DNA of 64,000 nucleotides. It comes from an uncultured Oscillibacter sp. (GTDB taxonomy: Bacteria; Bacillota; Clostridia; Oscillospirales; Oscillospiraceae). Every line of letters starts with the position of its first letter. The first letter of the stretch is position 1. The stretch is taken from the NCBI GenBank assembly GCA_947577075.1, contig CANPTW010000001.1, positions 1 through 64,000 on the forward strand, written 5' to 3'. Both the position numbers and the translations under genes were made by a program. This document shows positions 1 to 8,409 of this stretch, piece by piece. The notes beneath the pieces are model-generated. The model saw only the letters and a program-made list of their open reading frames with translations, made no database searches and was not told where the DNA came from.

Positions 1-220
1 TCAGCTTTGCGGCGGACGCGGCCTCTATCGCTTCGACCAGCCATTTCTCCATCCATATCGAATCCCGGTCTTGGAGCTGGATTTGCAGATCATCGGCTTT
101 GTCCGCCTCATTGTCGGTGTAAATCAGAGCTTCCAAATAAGGCCGGATGGACTTTGTGATGTCTGCTCCGGCAAACGCGATTTCCACCGCAGCGCGGCGG
201 GCCAGACTTTGATTGCTCAC
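1..220 (-). CDS. Phage late control protein D (tail hub), 5' part only
   Basis: This is the N-terminal 73 codons of a gene that runs off the left window edge. The reading frame is open and begins MSNQSLARRAAVEIAFAGAD if the GTG at 220-218 is used. That GTG overlaps the stop of the tail X gene (GTGA) and has AGGTGA upstream, so the two are translationally coupled. The sequence (an RRA..EI.F.G.DIT start, then a DEADDLQI-like stretch) is typical of the gpD/VgrG-like hub at the tip of contractile tails, and its place directly after tail protein X fits P2 order. Tail-tip, baseplate, fibre and lysis genes are expected further left, outside the window. Confidence 0.75.
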   Translation of the reverse strand, partial: MSNQSLARRAAVEIAFAGADITKSIRPYLEALIYTDNEADKADDLQIQLQDRDSIWMEKWLVEAIEAASAAKL

Positions 221-426
221 GGATTCACCTGCTTCCAGGGGGGCAGCGTGTCACTGGTTCTTTTGGGGATCTCCGGCAGAACCAGAACGATACCGGCGGG
301 AAACGTGTAATACTCGCGATACCGCAGGTTGGCGTTCATCAGCTTGTCGGTGTGGGCCGTGTCCCCCAGCTGGGTATAGGCGATCTTATCCCACATATCG
401 CCTTGGATGGTGGTGTAGGTTTTCAT
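217..426 (-). CDS. Phage tail protein X (LysM-like)
   Basis: A 69-residue protein starting MKTYTTIQGDMWDKIAY, the short LysM-like signature of the P2 gpX family. Family knowledge places it at the tail tip or hub, perhaps contacting peptidoglycan during assembly or entry. It ends with a VLVLPEIP segment typical of the family. The start codon overlaps the stop of the tape measure gene, and its stop overlaps the GTG of the following gpD homologue, so the three form one coupled unit. Length and order match contractile-tail phages. Confidence 0.85.
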   Translation of the reverse strand: MKTYTTIQGDMWDKIAYTQLGDTAHTDKLMNANLRYREYYTFPAGIVLVLPEIPKRTSDTLPPWKQVNP

Positions 427-3400
427 CTGAACGCCCCCCTCGCTGCATCGGCCTGTGCATCCTCCATGGTGTCCATGACGCGCTCAACAATCTCGTCCGC
501 AAAGGCCCGCAGGTCTTGAACGGTTTCCTGGGTGGCGTTTCCGTCAATCTGGAATGTCACCTGGACGGGAGGCATGGATCCCCCGGTCGGCGCCAGCTTC
601 GCAGAAACGGCCGGCTCGGACTTGGCTTGCAGCGCGGACGTCTGCGCCGCGTTCAGCACCTTTTCCCCACCGTTGAAGAACATCAGCTCGGGGCCGTTCT
701 CACCGACCATGGCCCAGCCCGGCTCCGCGCTTTCTGTGCCGGTAGCATAGCCCCGGTTTCCGCTCGAATACCATGCGCTGTTCACATACGATGGTGTCCC
801 CAGAGAGTTGGTAGCGGCCCTGGCAAGGGCCTTGTATGCGGCCTGCACTTCCGGCAGCATATCATTTGCCGCGTTAATGTACCCCTGGATGGTGGCCCGG
901 CCGCTGGCTGCTGCCTCGTCCCCCAGGTCCATGGCTTCAATGTCCTCTGCAAGCGCCTGTTGCAACTCGTCCATGGTGGAGGAAAAATCCGTTTTGAGGT
1001 CAGCTACACTTCCGGCGGCTGCCTCCTGTTCCTTTTGGAGCTCCTGCCAGTTGGTGACCATTGCCCGAAGGTCTTCGTCGCTGGCATTGGCAAGACCGGC
1101 GATAGCGTTCACGCTGTCCGCGCTGCCGTCGGCAAAACTGGCGATCACCGCGCTCAGGCCCTCAATGTCCGCGCTGCGCTCCGTCAAGGATTGCAGATTG
1201 GTGTTGTAGTCCTGCCAGTAGGTGATCTGGCTCTCCAACGCAGAATTGATACTGCCCGCACTGGTTTCGACCACAGCGGCCGCTTCATCCCACAGGGCAT
1301 ATTGCCCGGAAATGGAATCCAGCGCGGCGGTGTACGCCTCGTTATAGGCCTCCGTGAGCGCGGTCACTTGGCCCATGACATCCTCAATAGCGCCCTGTAG
1401 CTCCTGGGACTGGCGGGCAGCCTCGGCCTCCGCCGCCGTCTGCTCCTCCGTGACGCCGGTGAGCTGTTCTACGGCTTCTTTCGCGCTCTCAAACTCGGCC
1501 TCGGCGGCGGCGACTGCCTCGGCATCCTTGTCCATGGCCTTGTTGAGATTTTCGATGGTGCGCTCGGCCTCGTACATCTCGTCCCGGTACACACGGATAG
1601 AATCTTCCAGCTGGTAGTATTCGCCGGTGAGGGCCGTTCCGTTTTCGCAGGCCTCCTCGGAGAGCTCGTTCATCCGCACCAGAGCAGCATCCCAGTTTTT
1701 CTCGGCTGTCTCCAGCTTGGTCTGCGCCTGGGTCAGCTTGATACTGTTCTCCGCCGCCTCCATCAGAACGGCGCCGTACTCGTCATACAGAGAGTTAAGA
1801 TACTCCTGGTAGGCCCTGGCCTGGGCGTTCTTTTTCAGCTCCTCGGTGTTCGCCCGCAGCGTCTGCGTGTCGGTCTCCAGGGCGTAGGTAGACCGGCCGT
1901 ATTGGTCGGTGGTCTGGCTGATGCTGTCGGACAGCTCCGGCATAGTCCGCAGGAGGAGAGCCAGGGTGTTTTGATACTCCTGGTTCTGCGCCGCATTCTC
2001 GCCCTCGGCGGCCTCGATCTGTTCCAGCTTGTCGATGTAGACCCCGGCTACCTCCGCTGTGGCGAGGGTTTGGGTAGCCGCCTCCTCATAGGCGACGCTG
2101 GCCTCGTCCATCGCCTCGCCCATTTCCCGGGCGGCGGCGGACAGTTCTTTCACGGACGGCACGCCATCATCAGCGGCGGTGGTCAGGGCCATCACGCCAG
2201 CAGCCAGCGCACCAATAGCCCCCGCCGCCAGAAAGACCGGGTTGGTGAACATAGCCGCCACGTTCAGCGCCTTAAACACCGTCATAGCGGCATTCACCCC
2301 AGTAATGGCAAGGGCCGCGCCGCCCATGACGCCGGTAAAGGTCAGCACCGCCCGCACAAGGGCGGGATTTTCTTTGACAAAATCATCCACGACACCGAAA
2401 ACGTCCGTTCCGATTTCATACAGTCCCCGCATTTCAGGGATAAACTGCTCTCCGATGGTGGTTTTCAGAGCGTCCCATGCGGATTTCATCAGGGTAAGTT
2501 GGCCGTTCATATTGTCCAGCTTGACATTTGCCATGCGCTGGGCCGCTCCGGTGCAGTTGTTGATGCTGTTGGTGAGGGAGGCATAGTCGGCATCGGTGGC
2601 GTTCAGAATAGCCAGGAGGCCGTTATAACCGCGCTGTCCGGCGATGGCCTGGGCGTTTGCTACCCGTTCGGCCTCGGTCATTTGCTCGAAGTAGCCGCGC
2701 AGCTCATCAATGGTGGAGCCAAAGCCTTTCATGGTGCCGTCGGCCTTGATTGCGGAGTATTCGTACTCCCCAAAGGCCGCGCCGGTGAGGGTCACGCCCT
2801 CCAGCAAGCCATTAAACGTGTTCCGCAGGGCGGTACCGGCGATAGAGCCCTTGACGCCGCTGTTTGCCATGAGGCCCATAGCCACAGCCACGTCCTCAAT
2901 GCTGTACCCCAGGGCTCCGGCCACGGACGCAGACATTTTGAACGTCTCGCCCATGATGGCTACGTTGGTGTTGGAGTTGGTAGCTGCTGCCGCCAGCACA
3001 TCGGAGAAATGGGCCGTGTCTTTGGCTGTCAGTCCAAAGGCGCTGAGGCTGTCCGTCACAATGTCGGACACCATAGCCAAATCCTCGCCCGACGCCGCCG
3101 CCAGTTGCAGAACGCCGTCCATGCCCTGGAGCATATCGGTGGCATCCCACCCGGCCATCGCCATGTAGCCCATAGCGTCGCCGGCTTCCTTGGCGGTGAA
3201 TTTGGTGGTTGCCCCCAGGTCTTTGGCCTCAGCCGACAGTGCGGCCATGTCCCGGGCGTTGGCCTGGGATAAGGCCTCTATCGTAGACATAGCCTCCTCG
3301 AAGTCACCGGCCACGCCGACGCACTCCATGAACGCCCCAGCGATCTCTTTCACTGCCGCAGCGACGCCGGCGGCGGTGATGGCCTGCCCAGCCGCCTCGA

Positions 3401-3902
3401 ACGCCTGGGCGGTTCGCTCCCCGAATGTCCCGGCACTGTCCGCCGCCTTGTCCTGCTCGGCCCTGAGCTCCTTGATCCTGGACGTAAGCTCGGCATCCTT
3501 TTGGGCGAGGTTGCCCGTATCTACCCCAGCCTCTTTCAGACGTGCGCCGGTAGCCTCCAATTTCTGTCCCTGCCGTTTCAGCGCCGCCTCGGTATCCTTG
3601 ATGCGCTGCTCCAGCTTGACGCTCTCCCGCTCCAGACCGGCGGTAGAGCCGTTGGTCTCCCCGATTTCCTTTTGGAGTAGGTCGTGCTGCTTTTGCAGGT
3701 TTTCCAGCTTGGCGCGGGTGGCCTCGATTGCCGCCTGCTGCTTTTGGTAGGACACCACGTCGCCCTGAAGCCGGTGGAGGTCGTGGATCTCCCTGCCCAG
3801 CCGGGCAAACTCCTGCTGGGCTTTGCTGAAGGTGCCGCTAAAGCCCCCGTTCATTTTGGCGTTGAGGGCAAATAGCATCTCGTATTCTTTTCTACTGGCC
3901 AT
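423..3902 (-). CDS. Tail tape measure protein (TP901 family)
   Basis: An 1159-residue protein that should set tail length and be ejected with the DNA. The first 170 residues are heptad-rich and charged (coiled coil). The central part carries the TP901-type core with motifs such as KFTAKEAGDAMGYMAMAG and NGLLEGVTLTGAAFGE. Around residues 520-590 there is a strongly hydrophobic Ala/Val/Leu stretch able to cross a membrane. A second long coiled coil and a Gly-rich segment (residues about 1070-1090) follow. It starts just inside the end of the frameshifted chaperone frame and is coupled to tail X downstream. Length suggests a tail well over 150 nm if the usual roughly 1.5 angstrom per residue rule holds. 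Confidence 0.92.
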   Translation of the reverse strand: MASRKEYEMLFALNAKMNGGFSGTFSKAQQEFARLGREIHDLHRLQGDVVSYQKQQAAIEATRAKLENLQKQHDLLQKEIGETNGSTAGLERESVKLEQRIKDTEAALKRQGQKLEATGARLKEAGVDTGNLAQKDAELTSRIKELRAEQDKAADSAGTFGERTAQAFEAAGQAITAAGVAAAVKEIAGAFMECVGVAGDFEEAMSTIEALSQANARDMAALSAEAKDLGATTKFTAKEAGDAMGYMAMAGWDATDMLQGMDGVLQLAAASGEDLAMVSDIVTDSLSAFGLTAKDTAHFSDVLAAAATNSNTNVAIMGETFKMSASVAGALGYSIEDVAVAMGLMANSGVKGSIAGTALRNTFNGLLEGVTLTGAAFGEYEYSAIKADGTMKGFGSTIDELRGYFEQMTEAERVANAQAIAGQRGYNGLLAILNATDADYASLTNSINNCTGAAQRMANVKLDNMNGQLTLMKSAWDALKTTIGEQFIPEMRGLYEIGTDVFGVVDDFVKENPALVRAVLTFTGVMGGAALAITGVNAAMTVFKALNVAAMFTNPVFLAAGAIGALAAGVMALTTAADDGVPSVKELSAAAREMGEAMDEASVAYEEAATQTLATAEVAGVYIDKLEQIEAAEGENAAQNQEYQNTLALLLRTMPELSDSISQTTDQYGRSTYALETDTQTLRANTEELKKNAQARAYQEYLNSLYDEYGAVLMEAAENSIKLTQAQTKLETAEKNWDAALVRMNELSEEACENGTALTGEYYQLEDSIRVYRDEMYEAERTIENLNKAMDKDAEAVAAAEAEFESAKEAVEQLTGVTEEQTAAEAEAARQSQELQGAIEDVMGQVTALTEAYNEAYTAALDSISGQYALWDEAAAVVETSAGSINSALESQITYWQDYNTNLQSLTERSADIEGLSAVIASFADGSADSVNAIAGLANASDEDLRAMVTNWQELQKEQEAAAGSVADLKTDFSSTMDELQQALAEDIEAMDLGDEAAASGRATIQGYINAANDMLPEVQAAYKALARAATNSLGTPSYVNSAWYSSGNRGYATGTESAEPGWAMVGENGPELMFFNGGEKVLNAAQTSALQAKSEPAVSAKLAPTGGSMPPVQVTFQIDGNATQETVQDLRAFADEIVERVMDTMEDAQADAARGAFR
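2621..2630. repeat. Near-copy of the GGTTRYAACC palindrome
   Basis: CGTTATAACC, one mismatch, in the tape measure gene. It is in a different reading frame (GGT TAT AAC) from the exact copies. Confidence 0.4.
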
Positions 3903-4505
3903 TGCCTCCCTCCTTCCCGTCCTCGACTATGGCGTTATTGGCCTTGATCCAGTGGCGCAGTGACATCAACGGTTGAGACAACCAGAATGAAATATCATTC
4001 CGATAATTTTTTGCCAGGATCAGGTACTGCTTGCGGAGCCACTGTCTGTCCTCGCCGGCCGTGACCCCGCACGCTGCAAAAAAGACCGGGCGCTCTGGAT
4101 GACTGTCTGGAAATCCCGGATAGGCATGGACTTCAGAGCCCGCGCGTCCAGAGTACGGGTACCGTCCTCATTGCGCAGAGTGCAGGCGCGAACAGCCATA
4201 CCGCACAGGAAAAGGCCGGTAAATGCCGGCACTACCAGGGTCTTACCGTGCATCAGCACTTCATCCTCAATTTCCAAGTAGTCAGCGCCGGTCAACGTAC
4301 CCCAGTTGAATGTCAGCGTATCAACTGTGGTGTCTTTGATAGCGTCCTTAGTGATGGAGTGGAAGGTAAACGGGCCGCTGAAACGATGCGTATAGGTGGT
4401 GATGTCGTTTCCCGCTTTCGCTTCCCGCTCCATCTCCTCAGCTGCGGCCGCGCCTTGCGCGTCGGGCTGGATGTTCTCCGTACTGAATTTGTTCTCGCTG
4501 CTCAT
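3892..4505 (-). CDS. Tail assembly chaperone, -1 frameshift product (gpE+E'-like)
   Basis: If ribosomes slip back one base at the T TTT TTG heptamer (4083-4077), the chaperone frame continues as FFAACGVTAGEDRQWLRKQY and onward past 4020. It runs without a stop to TAG at 3894-3892, just inside the tape measure gene. The extension has about 60 residues, with an aromatic/hydrophobic helix (YRNDISFWLSQPLMSL) and a charged tail, like P2 E' extensions. The stretch 3903-4019 would otherwise be empty in a tightly packed genome. The heptamer is the same type described for phage P2. Slippage itself is inferred. Confidence 0.75.
4020..4505 (-). CDS. Tail assembly chaperone, unshifted form (gpE-like)
   Basis: A 161-residue protein in the zero frame. 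I chose the ATG at 4505 (MSSENKFSTENIQ) because AGGAGG lies seven bases upstream. The longer in-frame start at 4553 would sit inside the terminator hairpin. The middle (THRFSGPFTFHSITKDAI, then LTGADYLEIEDEVL) resembles the DUF-type tail chaperones of P2/Mu-like phages that coat the tape measure protein during tube assembly. It sits between the tube gene and the tape measure gene, the conserved position, and ends in a Ser/Arg-rich out-of-frame tail after the slip site. Confidence 0.8.
   Translation of the reverse strand: MSSENKFSTENIQPDAQGAAAAEEMEREAKAGNDITTYTHRFSGPFTFHSITKDAIKDTTVDTLTFNWGTLTGADYLEIEDEVLMHGKTLVVPAFTGLFLCGMAVRACTLRNEDGTRTLDARALKSMPIRDFQTVIQSARSFLQRAGSRPARTDSGSASST
4077..4083 (-). 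promoter_or_regulatory. Ribosomal -1 slippery heptamer T TTT TTG
   Basis: Read on the minus strand, the codons TCT TTT TTG contain the X XXY YYZ heptamer T TTT TTG. It is followed by GC-rich DNA (GCGTGCGGGGTCACGG) that could form a stimulatory structure. The -1 frame beyond it is open for about 60 codons and ends at the tape measure start, as expected for a programmed tail-chaperone frameshift. Confidence 0.75.
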
Positions 4506-4528
4506 AGGGATCCTCCTACAAAAATTTG

Positions 4529-4558
4529 GCCCGGTGCAGAGGTTGATCTGCACCGGGC
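4529..4558 (-). terminator. Intrinsic terminator after the tail tube gene
   Basis: A perfect 12-bp inverted repeat (GCCCGGTGCAGA arms, 4529-4540 and 4547-4558, six-base loop) is followed on the minus strand by CAAATTTTT. It lies between the tube gene stop (4572) and the chaperone RBS. It probably attenuates rather than blocks transcription, giving much more sheath/tube than chaperone and tape measure. Confidence 0.8.
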
Positions 4559-4571
4559 GATATTTTTCTGA

Positions 4572-5090
4572 TTAGGTCATGCCCATCGCTTTGCGCACAG
4601 GCGCGGCGTTGTCCACGCCGTTGACCTCATGCTGCTGGCTGAACTGGTCGATGTCGATCACCTTCGCACCGTTCTTATACACCGTGTACTTACACACGCT
4701 GTATACGCCGGAGGCATCGGCGGCAGAGGCCGTCGCAATGGTTCCCGCGCTGGTCTCGGTGGGCCGGATGGAGAGATCGAACTTGTTCTGCTCGATTTCC
4801 TCTTTGCGGCTCACGGAATCAAAATACTGATCCGCAGCATACAGGGAGACATCGTGCCACTCGTTCGTGCCGAGCTCAACAGCGGCATCGGTGACGCTGG
4901 AAAACTGAATGTTGAACGTCATGGCCTCGATCATAGCCGCCAGGGGGATGGTGACGTCACCCATGAGGCCAGCGCCCGAAGCGGTGACAGTCTTGTACTT
5001 GATCGTGGGCATGGTGACCTTGGCAATGCCGATCAGCGGGCCACCATTCTTATACATCAGGTAGTCTACATGGCCATTGGGATAGATCAT
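4572..5090 (-). CDS. Major tail tube protein (FII-like)
   Basis: A 172-residue protein with the tube family pattern: a short N-terminal strand region (NGHVDYLMYKNGGPLIGIAK), a conserved Gly-rich GLMGDVTIPLAAMIEAM segment and a C-terminal beta-rich part ending in VRKAMGMT. It should polymerise as the inner tube of the contractile tail. It lies 14 bases downstream of the sheath gene, the usual FI-FII order of P2-like phages, and is followed by a strong hairpin terminator. Confidence 0.88.
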   Translation of the reverse strand: MIYPNGHVDYLMYKNGGPLIGIAKVTMPTIKYKTVTASGAGLMGDVTIPLAAMIEAMTFNIQFSSVTDAAVELGTNEWHDVSLYAADQYFDSVSRKEEIEQNKFDLSIRPTETSAGTIATASAADASGVYSVCKYTVYKNGAKVIDIDQFSQQHEVNGVDNAAPVRKAMGMT

Positions 5091-5104
5091 AGTCGGTTAC
5101 CTCC

Positions 5105-6559
5105 TTATGCCACCAGCGCCGTCTCGACATAGGAGACATCGTACTCCAGGATGAAGTCGATCCTCTGGGCCGGGACGGGCGGGGCGTTGTAGACGTGCAG
5201 GGTGATATGTCCGGCCAGCAGATTGGTCAGGGGATTCTCGTTCGCCAGCAGCTCGCACCGCGCCCCATAGAGGTACCCGCTGCCGCACAGCCCGCCCAGC
5301 CAGATATTGCAGGTCTGGATGATGGAACCCTTCAGCGGCGTGGTCAGGGGCTTATCCTGCTTGGGCCAGAACGTCCGAATCAGGGTATTTCCGATGAAGT
5401 CGAACATCCGGGACACGGGGATAAACTGATCCTTGACGTCGGTGTTACCGGGGAAGCAGGCGGTGTAGTTGCCCTTGGCCACCCAGCCGCTGTCCATAAA
5501 GTTGACGGCGGTGACCACGCCCCAGTCGCCGGACACCATCTCCACCTGGGGCCACGTCAGGTTGACCTCGGTACCGTCCTCCAGGCAGCAGGTGTCCATC
5601 TTGAGATTCTTGTTGGACGGGCTCTCGTAGGGGACACCCCGGTTGTCCGTGTCCACCTTGGCCATCAGGCCGCACAGCTGCGTGGACAGGTGGAACATAT
5701 AGTCCCCCAGCTTTACCATGGGCCAGCAGAGGATCTGATCCACATCCACAAAGCTGTTCTTGTTCTTGTATGCGGACAGCTGGGAATACTCCGTGACACC
5801 CTCCGAGCTGCTGTCCGCGTCGATGACGGCCTTGCCCTTGAACAGACCGCTGATAGCGGAAGCTTTGGTAGCCATCACCGCTGCCACTACCGTATTGTGG
5901 GACCAGCCGGGGGCCGCAATCAAATCGGGAACCGTACCCACCACCGTCATGGCCGCGTCCACCTGGCCCACGCCGTCCACCACATCGGCCACCGTTGCCG
6001 TCTCAGGGGTGACGGCATCATAGCCAATGTTCAGGGTGGCAGCGTCATACGCCGCGCCGCCGTCCAGCAGCTCCACGATGCAGACATAGGTATCGGTATC
6101 GTCCCGGTCATAGAACACAGAGAAGTCCTCGTCCGGCTTCAAGGTGACCGGGGACGCGCCCTCACCGCTCCCCGGGGTAGTCACCTGCAGCGAGCCGGCA
6201 ATGGCGTCGATGGGGAGGATCACCTGATGATTGGTCACGGGATAGTCTTTCGGCTGTGCCGCCGCTTTCATCTTGGAGGGATCCAGGATGTTGCAGAAGA
6301 TTGCGGGCTGCTGGCCGAACAGCTGGAAGTGGGAGTACATGAACTCGCAGAGCGTGTACTTCTTCCAGTCATAGGAGAAGCCCAGCTTCTCCACCGCCTC
6401 GTCCCAGCTGGTGGCCAGAACGGGGGTATTGGACTTGGCAGGCTTCGTTGCCGACTGCACCGGCGCCGTCCCCACCACAAAGGGGATGCCCACCTTGGCC
6501 ACGTTGGGCGTACTGACCGACGTGGCCTGTTCGTATGCGTGAACGCCGAGAATTGCCAT
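5105..6559 (-). CDS. Contractile tail sheath protein (FI-like)
   Basis: A 484-residue protein beginning MAILGVHAYEQATSVSTPN, with the sheath signature VGIPFVVGTAPV near residue 25. The conserved C-terminal core (residues about 370-470) carries FMDSGWVAKGNYTACFPGN, VSRMFDFIGNTLIRTFW and a terminal strand IDFILEYDVSYVET, the parts that build the sheath lattice. This marks the phage as a myovirus. It is the highest-output structural gene of the tail module and is followed directly by the tube gene. Confidence 0.93.
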   Translation of the reverse strand: MAILGVHAYEQATSVSTPNVAKVGIPFVVGTAPVQSATKPAKSNTPVLATSWDEAVEKLGFSYDWKKYTLCEFMYSHFQLFGQQPAIFCNILDPSKMKAAAQPKDYPVTNHQVILPIDAIAGSLQVTTPGSGEGASPVTLKPDEDFSVFYDRDDTDTYVCIVELLDGGAAYDAATLNIGYDAVTPETATVADVVDGVGQVDAAMTVVGTVPDLIAAPGWSHNTVVAAVMATKASAISGLFKGKAVIDADSSSEGVTEYSQLSAYKNKNSFVDVDQILCWPMVKLGDYMFHLSTQLCGLMAKVDTDNRGVPYESPSNKNLKMDTCCLEDGTEVNLTWPQVEMVSGDWGVVTAVNFMDSGWVAKGNYTACFPGNTDVKDQFIPVSRMFDFIGNTLIRTFWPKQDKPLTTPLKGSIIQTCNIWLGGLCGSGYLYGARCELLANENPLTNLLAGHITLHVYNAPPVPAQRIDFILEYDVSYVETALVA

Positions 6560-6570
6560 ACTCTATTCCC

Positions 6571-6864
6571 TCACTTTCCCTCCGGCTTTTTCAGCTCGTT
6601 GTAATTGGCATACAGGACGTTGCCAGGGGTCTTGACCCGCAACCGCGCCTCCGGCAGCGCGTCGCCGGCCACGATCAGGGTCTTGACCTTGGGGTGCTTC
6701 TCGATAGCAGCGGCCGCCATCTGGTGCGCGTGCTCCCGGTCGCCCCGGTAGATGCTCCCGGTCTGGATCAGGCCCTTGATGTTCGGGCCGATGTAGATGT
6801 AAAAGCCGGACGTGTTGGCCTCGGCCGCCTTGGATGTGGCCACAGGCTGCTCTTTCTTCGCCAT
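6571..6864 (-). CDS. Phage structural-region protein of unknown function
   Basis: A 97-residue protein (MAKKEQPVATSKAAEANTSG start) with a YIYIGPNIKGLIQTGSIYRG motif, basic and beta-rich in the middle. It lies between the putative tail-terminator gene and the sheath gene, where many Clostridia myophages carry a small conserved protein of unknown role. It may help tail completion, but nothing in the sequence proves this. It is spaced 11 bases before the sheath start, in the same operon. Confidence 0.7.
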   Translation of the reverse strand: MAKKEQPVATSKAAEANTSGFYIYIGPNIKGLIQTGSIYRGDREHAHQMAAAAIEKHPKVKTLIVAGDALPEARLRVKTPGNVLYANYNELKKPEGK

Positions 6865-6865
6865 A

Positions 6866-7432
6866 TCATTCGCTTCCTTTCAGTCTTATAGTTTCTTCCA
6901 GGTGCTGCGGGTGGGGATCCCAAGGCGGCATCCCGTGAATGACCCGCGTTGTGTCAAGCCGCTTCACCGGCGGCATACGCCAGACCGTCACCATCTCACC
7001 AGCAAAGTAGGGGGCGGAATCCTCCGGGTAGGCCATAGATTCCATACCGGCTTCCAGGTCAAGCGTGAATTGTGCGCCTACGATGGGACGCTCCAAAAGG
7101 GAGAGGTACAGCTGATCCATGAGGGTCAACAGCGCAAGCCCGCCCTCCTGTTCGTCCGGGTTATATACGCAGAAAATCGAACGCACAACGGCCGTAGAGT
7201 TTAACCGCTGATCCTTGGGCTGGATGGTTTTATCGTTGATGAACTGGTGCAAAATGTAGGGAGCCTTTTTCTTTGCCGATTTGCTGTCGGGCAGACGGGT
7301 ACAGAACACTTCCGCTGCCCTGGGCTTAGGAGGCTCCTTGTCCTCTTTCTGCTGTGCCACCGGGAAAATCAAATCCCGCGTAACATCCAAGGTGAACGCT
7401 TTCAGCTCTTTCAGCAGGATTACCTTGCTCAT
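6866..7432 (-). CDS. Probable tail completion/terminator protein
   Basis: A 188-residue protein starting MSKVILLKELKAFTLDVTRD. It has no recognised catalytic motif. Between the gpZ-like protein and the sheath gene, phages of this type usually carry a tail terminator/neck protein of similar size that caps the tail and joins it to the head. Features seen are a KKAPYILHQFINDKTI segment and a Pro-rich C-terminus. The function is from synteny only. The gene ends one base before the next start. Confidence 0.6.
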   Translation of the reverse strand: MSKVILLKELKAFTLDVTRDLIFPVAQQKEDKEPPKPRAAEVFCTRLPDSKSAKKKAPYILHQFINDKTIQPKDQRLNSTAVVRSIFCVYNPDEQEGGLALLTLMDQLYLSLLERPIVGAQFTLDLEAGMESMAYPEDSAPYFAGEMVTVWRMPPVKRLDTTRVIHGMPPWDPHPQHLEETIRLKGSE

Positions 7433-7435
7433 GGC

Positions 7436-8047
7436 CTACCTCCCCCAGCCGTTGAGTAAGCGCAGGATTTCATGGTCGATGCGCTTCTCGTAGGTGTCGG
7501 CCACCTTGCGCTCGATCTCGTCCGTCACTTCCTCGTTGGAATACATCATCTGCGGCGTGGCCGGGCCGTACAGCTCCTTGACCGGGAACCGGCTGGGGCC
7601 GATGCGTTCATATACGCCCCGGTGCCCGCCCATCTGTGCAGAAAAGGCCCGGTCCAGCGTCGCCGCCGAACCAGACCTTTTGACCTGCGTGACTACTTGG
7701 CCACTGCCGTTGACGTGGGTGCTGAACTTCATCAGCGGGATCACATTCCCCCGGAAGCCAAATACCACGGAGAGCCCGCCGCTATCTTCCCGGACAAAAT
7801 GGTTTATGTCCCTGGTGCGGGCTAAAAACTCGCTTTGGCTGATGGTGTACTCTTTTGTGACCGGCTGCTTTGCAGCAGTCTTGCCGGCGGCCGCAGCGCG
7901 AGTGAGCGCACTTCCCACCGCCTTATAGACGCCGCCGTTGATACCGGCCAGGAGCCGGGTGGCCTTATCCAGACTGTCCTCGGCGATGTCTACCACCAGA
8001 CCGGCGTACATAGCATGGCCGCTGTCGGCGCTGGTAATATCACTCAT
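7436..8047 (-). CDS. Minor tail protein Z-like (head-tail joining)
   Basis: A 203-residue protein resembling the prophage minor tail protein Z family: an N-terminal DKATRLLAGINGGVYKAVGS helix followed by AAAAGKTAAKQPVTKEYTIS and a SRFPVKELYGPATPQMM motif near residue 150. In lambda, gpZ helps prepare the tail for head joining. It overlaps the preceding connector gene by four bases and lies in the expected neck-gene position between connector and tail sheath genes. Confidence 0.78.
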   Translation of the reverse strand: MSDITSADSGHAMYAGLVVDIAEDSLDKATRLLAGINGGVYKAVGSALTRAAAAGKTAAKQPVTKEYTISQSEFLARTRDINHFVREDSGGLSVVFGFRGNVIPLMKFSTHVNGSGQVVTQVKRSGSAATLDRAFSAQMGGHRGVYERIGPSRFPVKELYGPATPQMMYSNEEVTDEIERKVADTYEKRIDHEILRLLNGWGR

Positions 8048-8409
8048 TCGTCAATCGCCTCCAATTCCACCCGCAACATCCCCAGCTCGCAGACTGAGGA
8101 TGCGACATAGAACTCCCGGAAGAATCCTCCGCCGCCCTCCTCGTCATTGATCTTGATGCGGGTGCCCTTTTCCGGCTGGTTGCCGCCCAGGTCATCCAAG
8201 GCGCAGTGCAGCACCGAGGACACCAGGAAGAGCCCTTGGACATGATCGCTCACCAGCTGGCGCCGGTCCTTTTCCTTGAGGCCGGAGAGGACGATGGGAA
8301 TATCCTCATAGCGTTCCCCGTCATATTCCACGGTGCGCTTCTCGGCGAACTCTCCCAGGTTCAGAAAGACGCTGTGGATGTCCGCGGCCACCATGTCCTT
8401 GAAGCTCAC
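8044..8409 (-). CDS. Probable head-tail connector protein
   Basis: About 121 residues if translation starts at the GTG at 8409, which overlaps the stop of the upstream gene as GTGA. That gives an N-terminus SFKDMVAADIHSVFLNLGEF. Longer in-frame starts lie inside the preceding gene. The LGEFAEKRTVEYDGERYEDI pattern resembles short phage neck proteins with an SH3-like beta barrel. It sits between the capsid genes and the gpZ-like gene, which supports a connector role. The GTGA overlap recurs at 218-220, so this phage uses GTG for coupled starts. Confidence 0.65.
   Translation of the reverse strand: MSFKDMVAADIHSVFLNLGEFAEKRTVEYDGERYEDIPIVLSGLKEKDRRQLVSDHVQGLFLVSSVLHCALDDLGGNQPEKGTRIKINDEEGGGGFFREFYVASSVCELGMLRVELEAIDE

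Noticed and set aside
213-3272. Long plus-strand ORFs opposite the tape measure gene
   Set aside because: Low-complexity composition, no ribosome sites and complete overlap with a certain structural gene.
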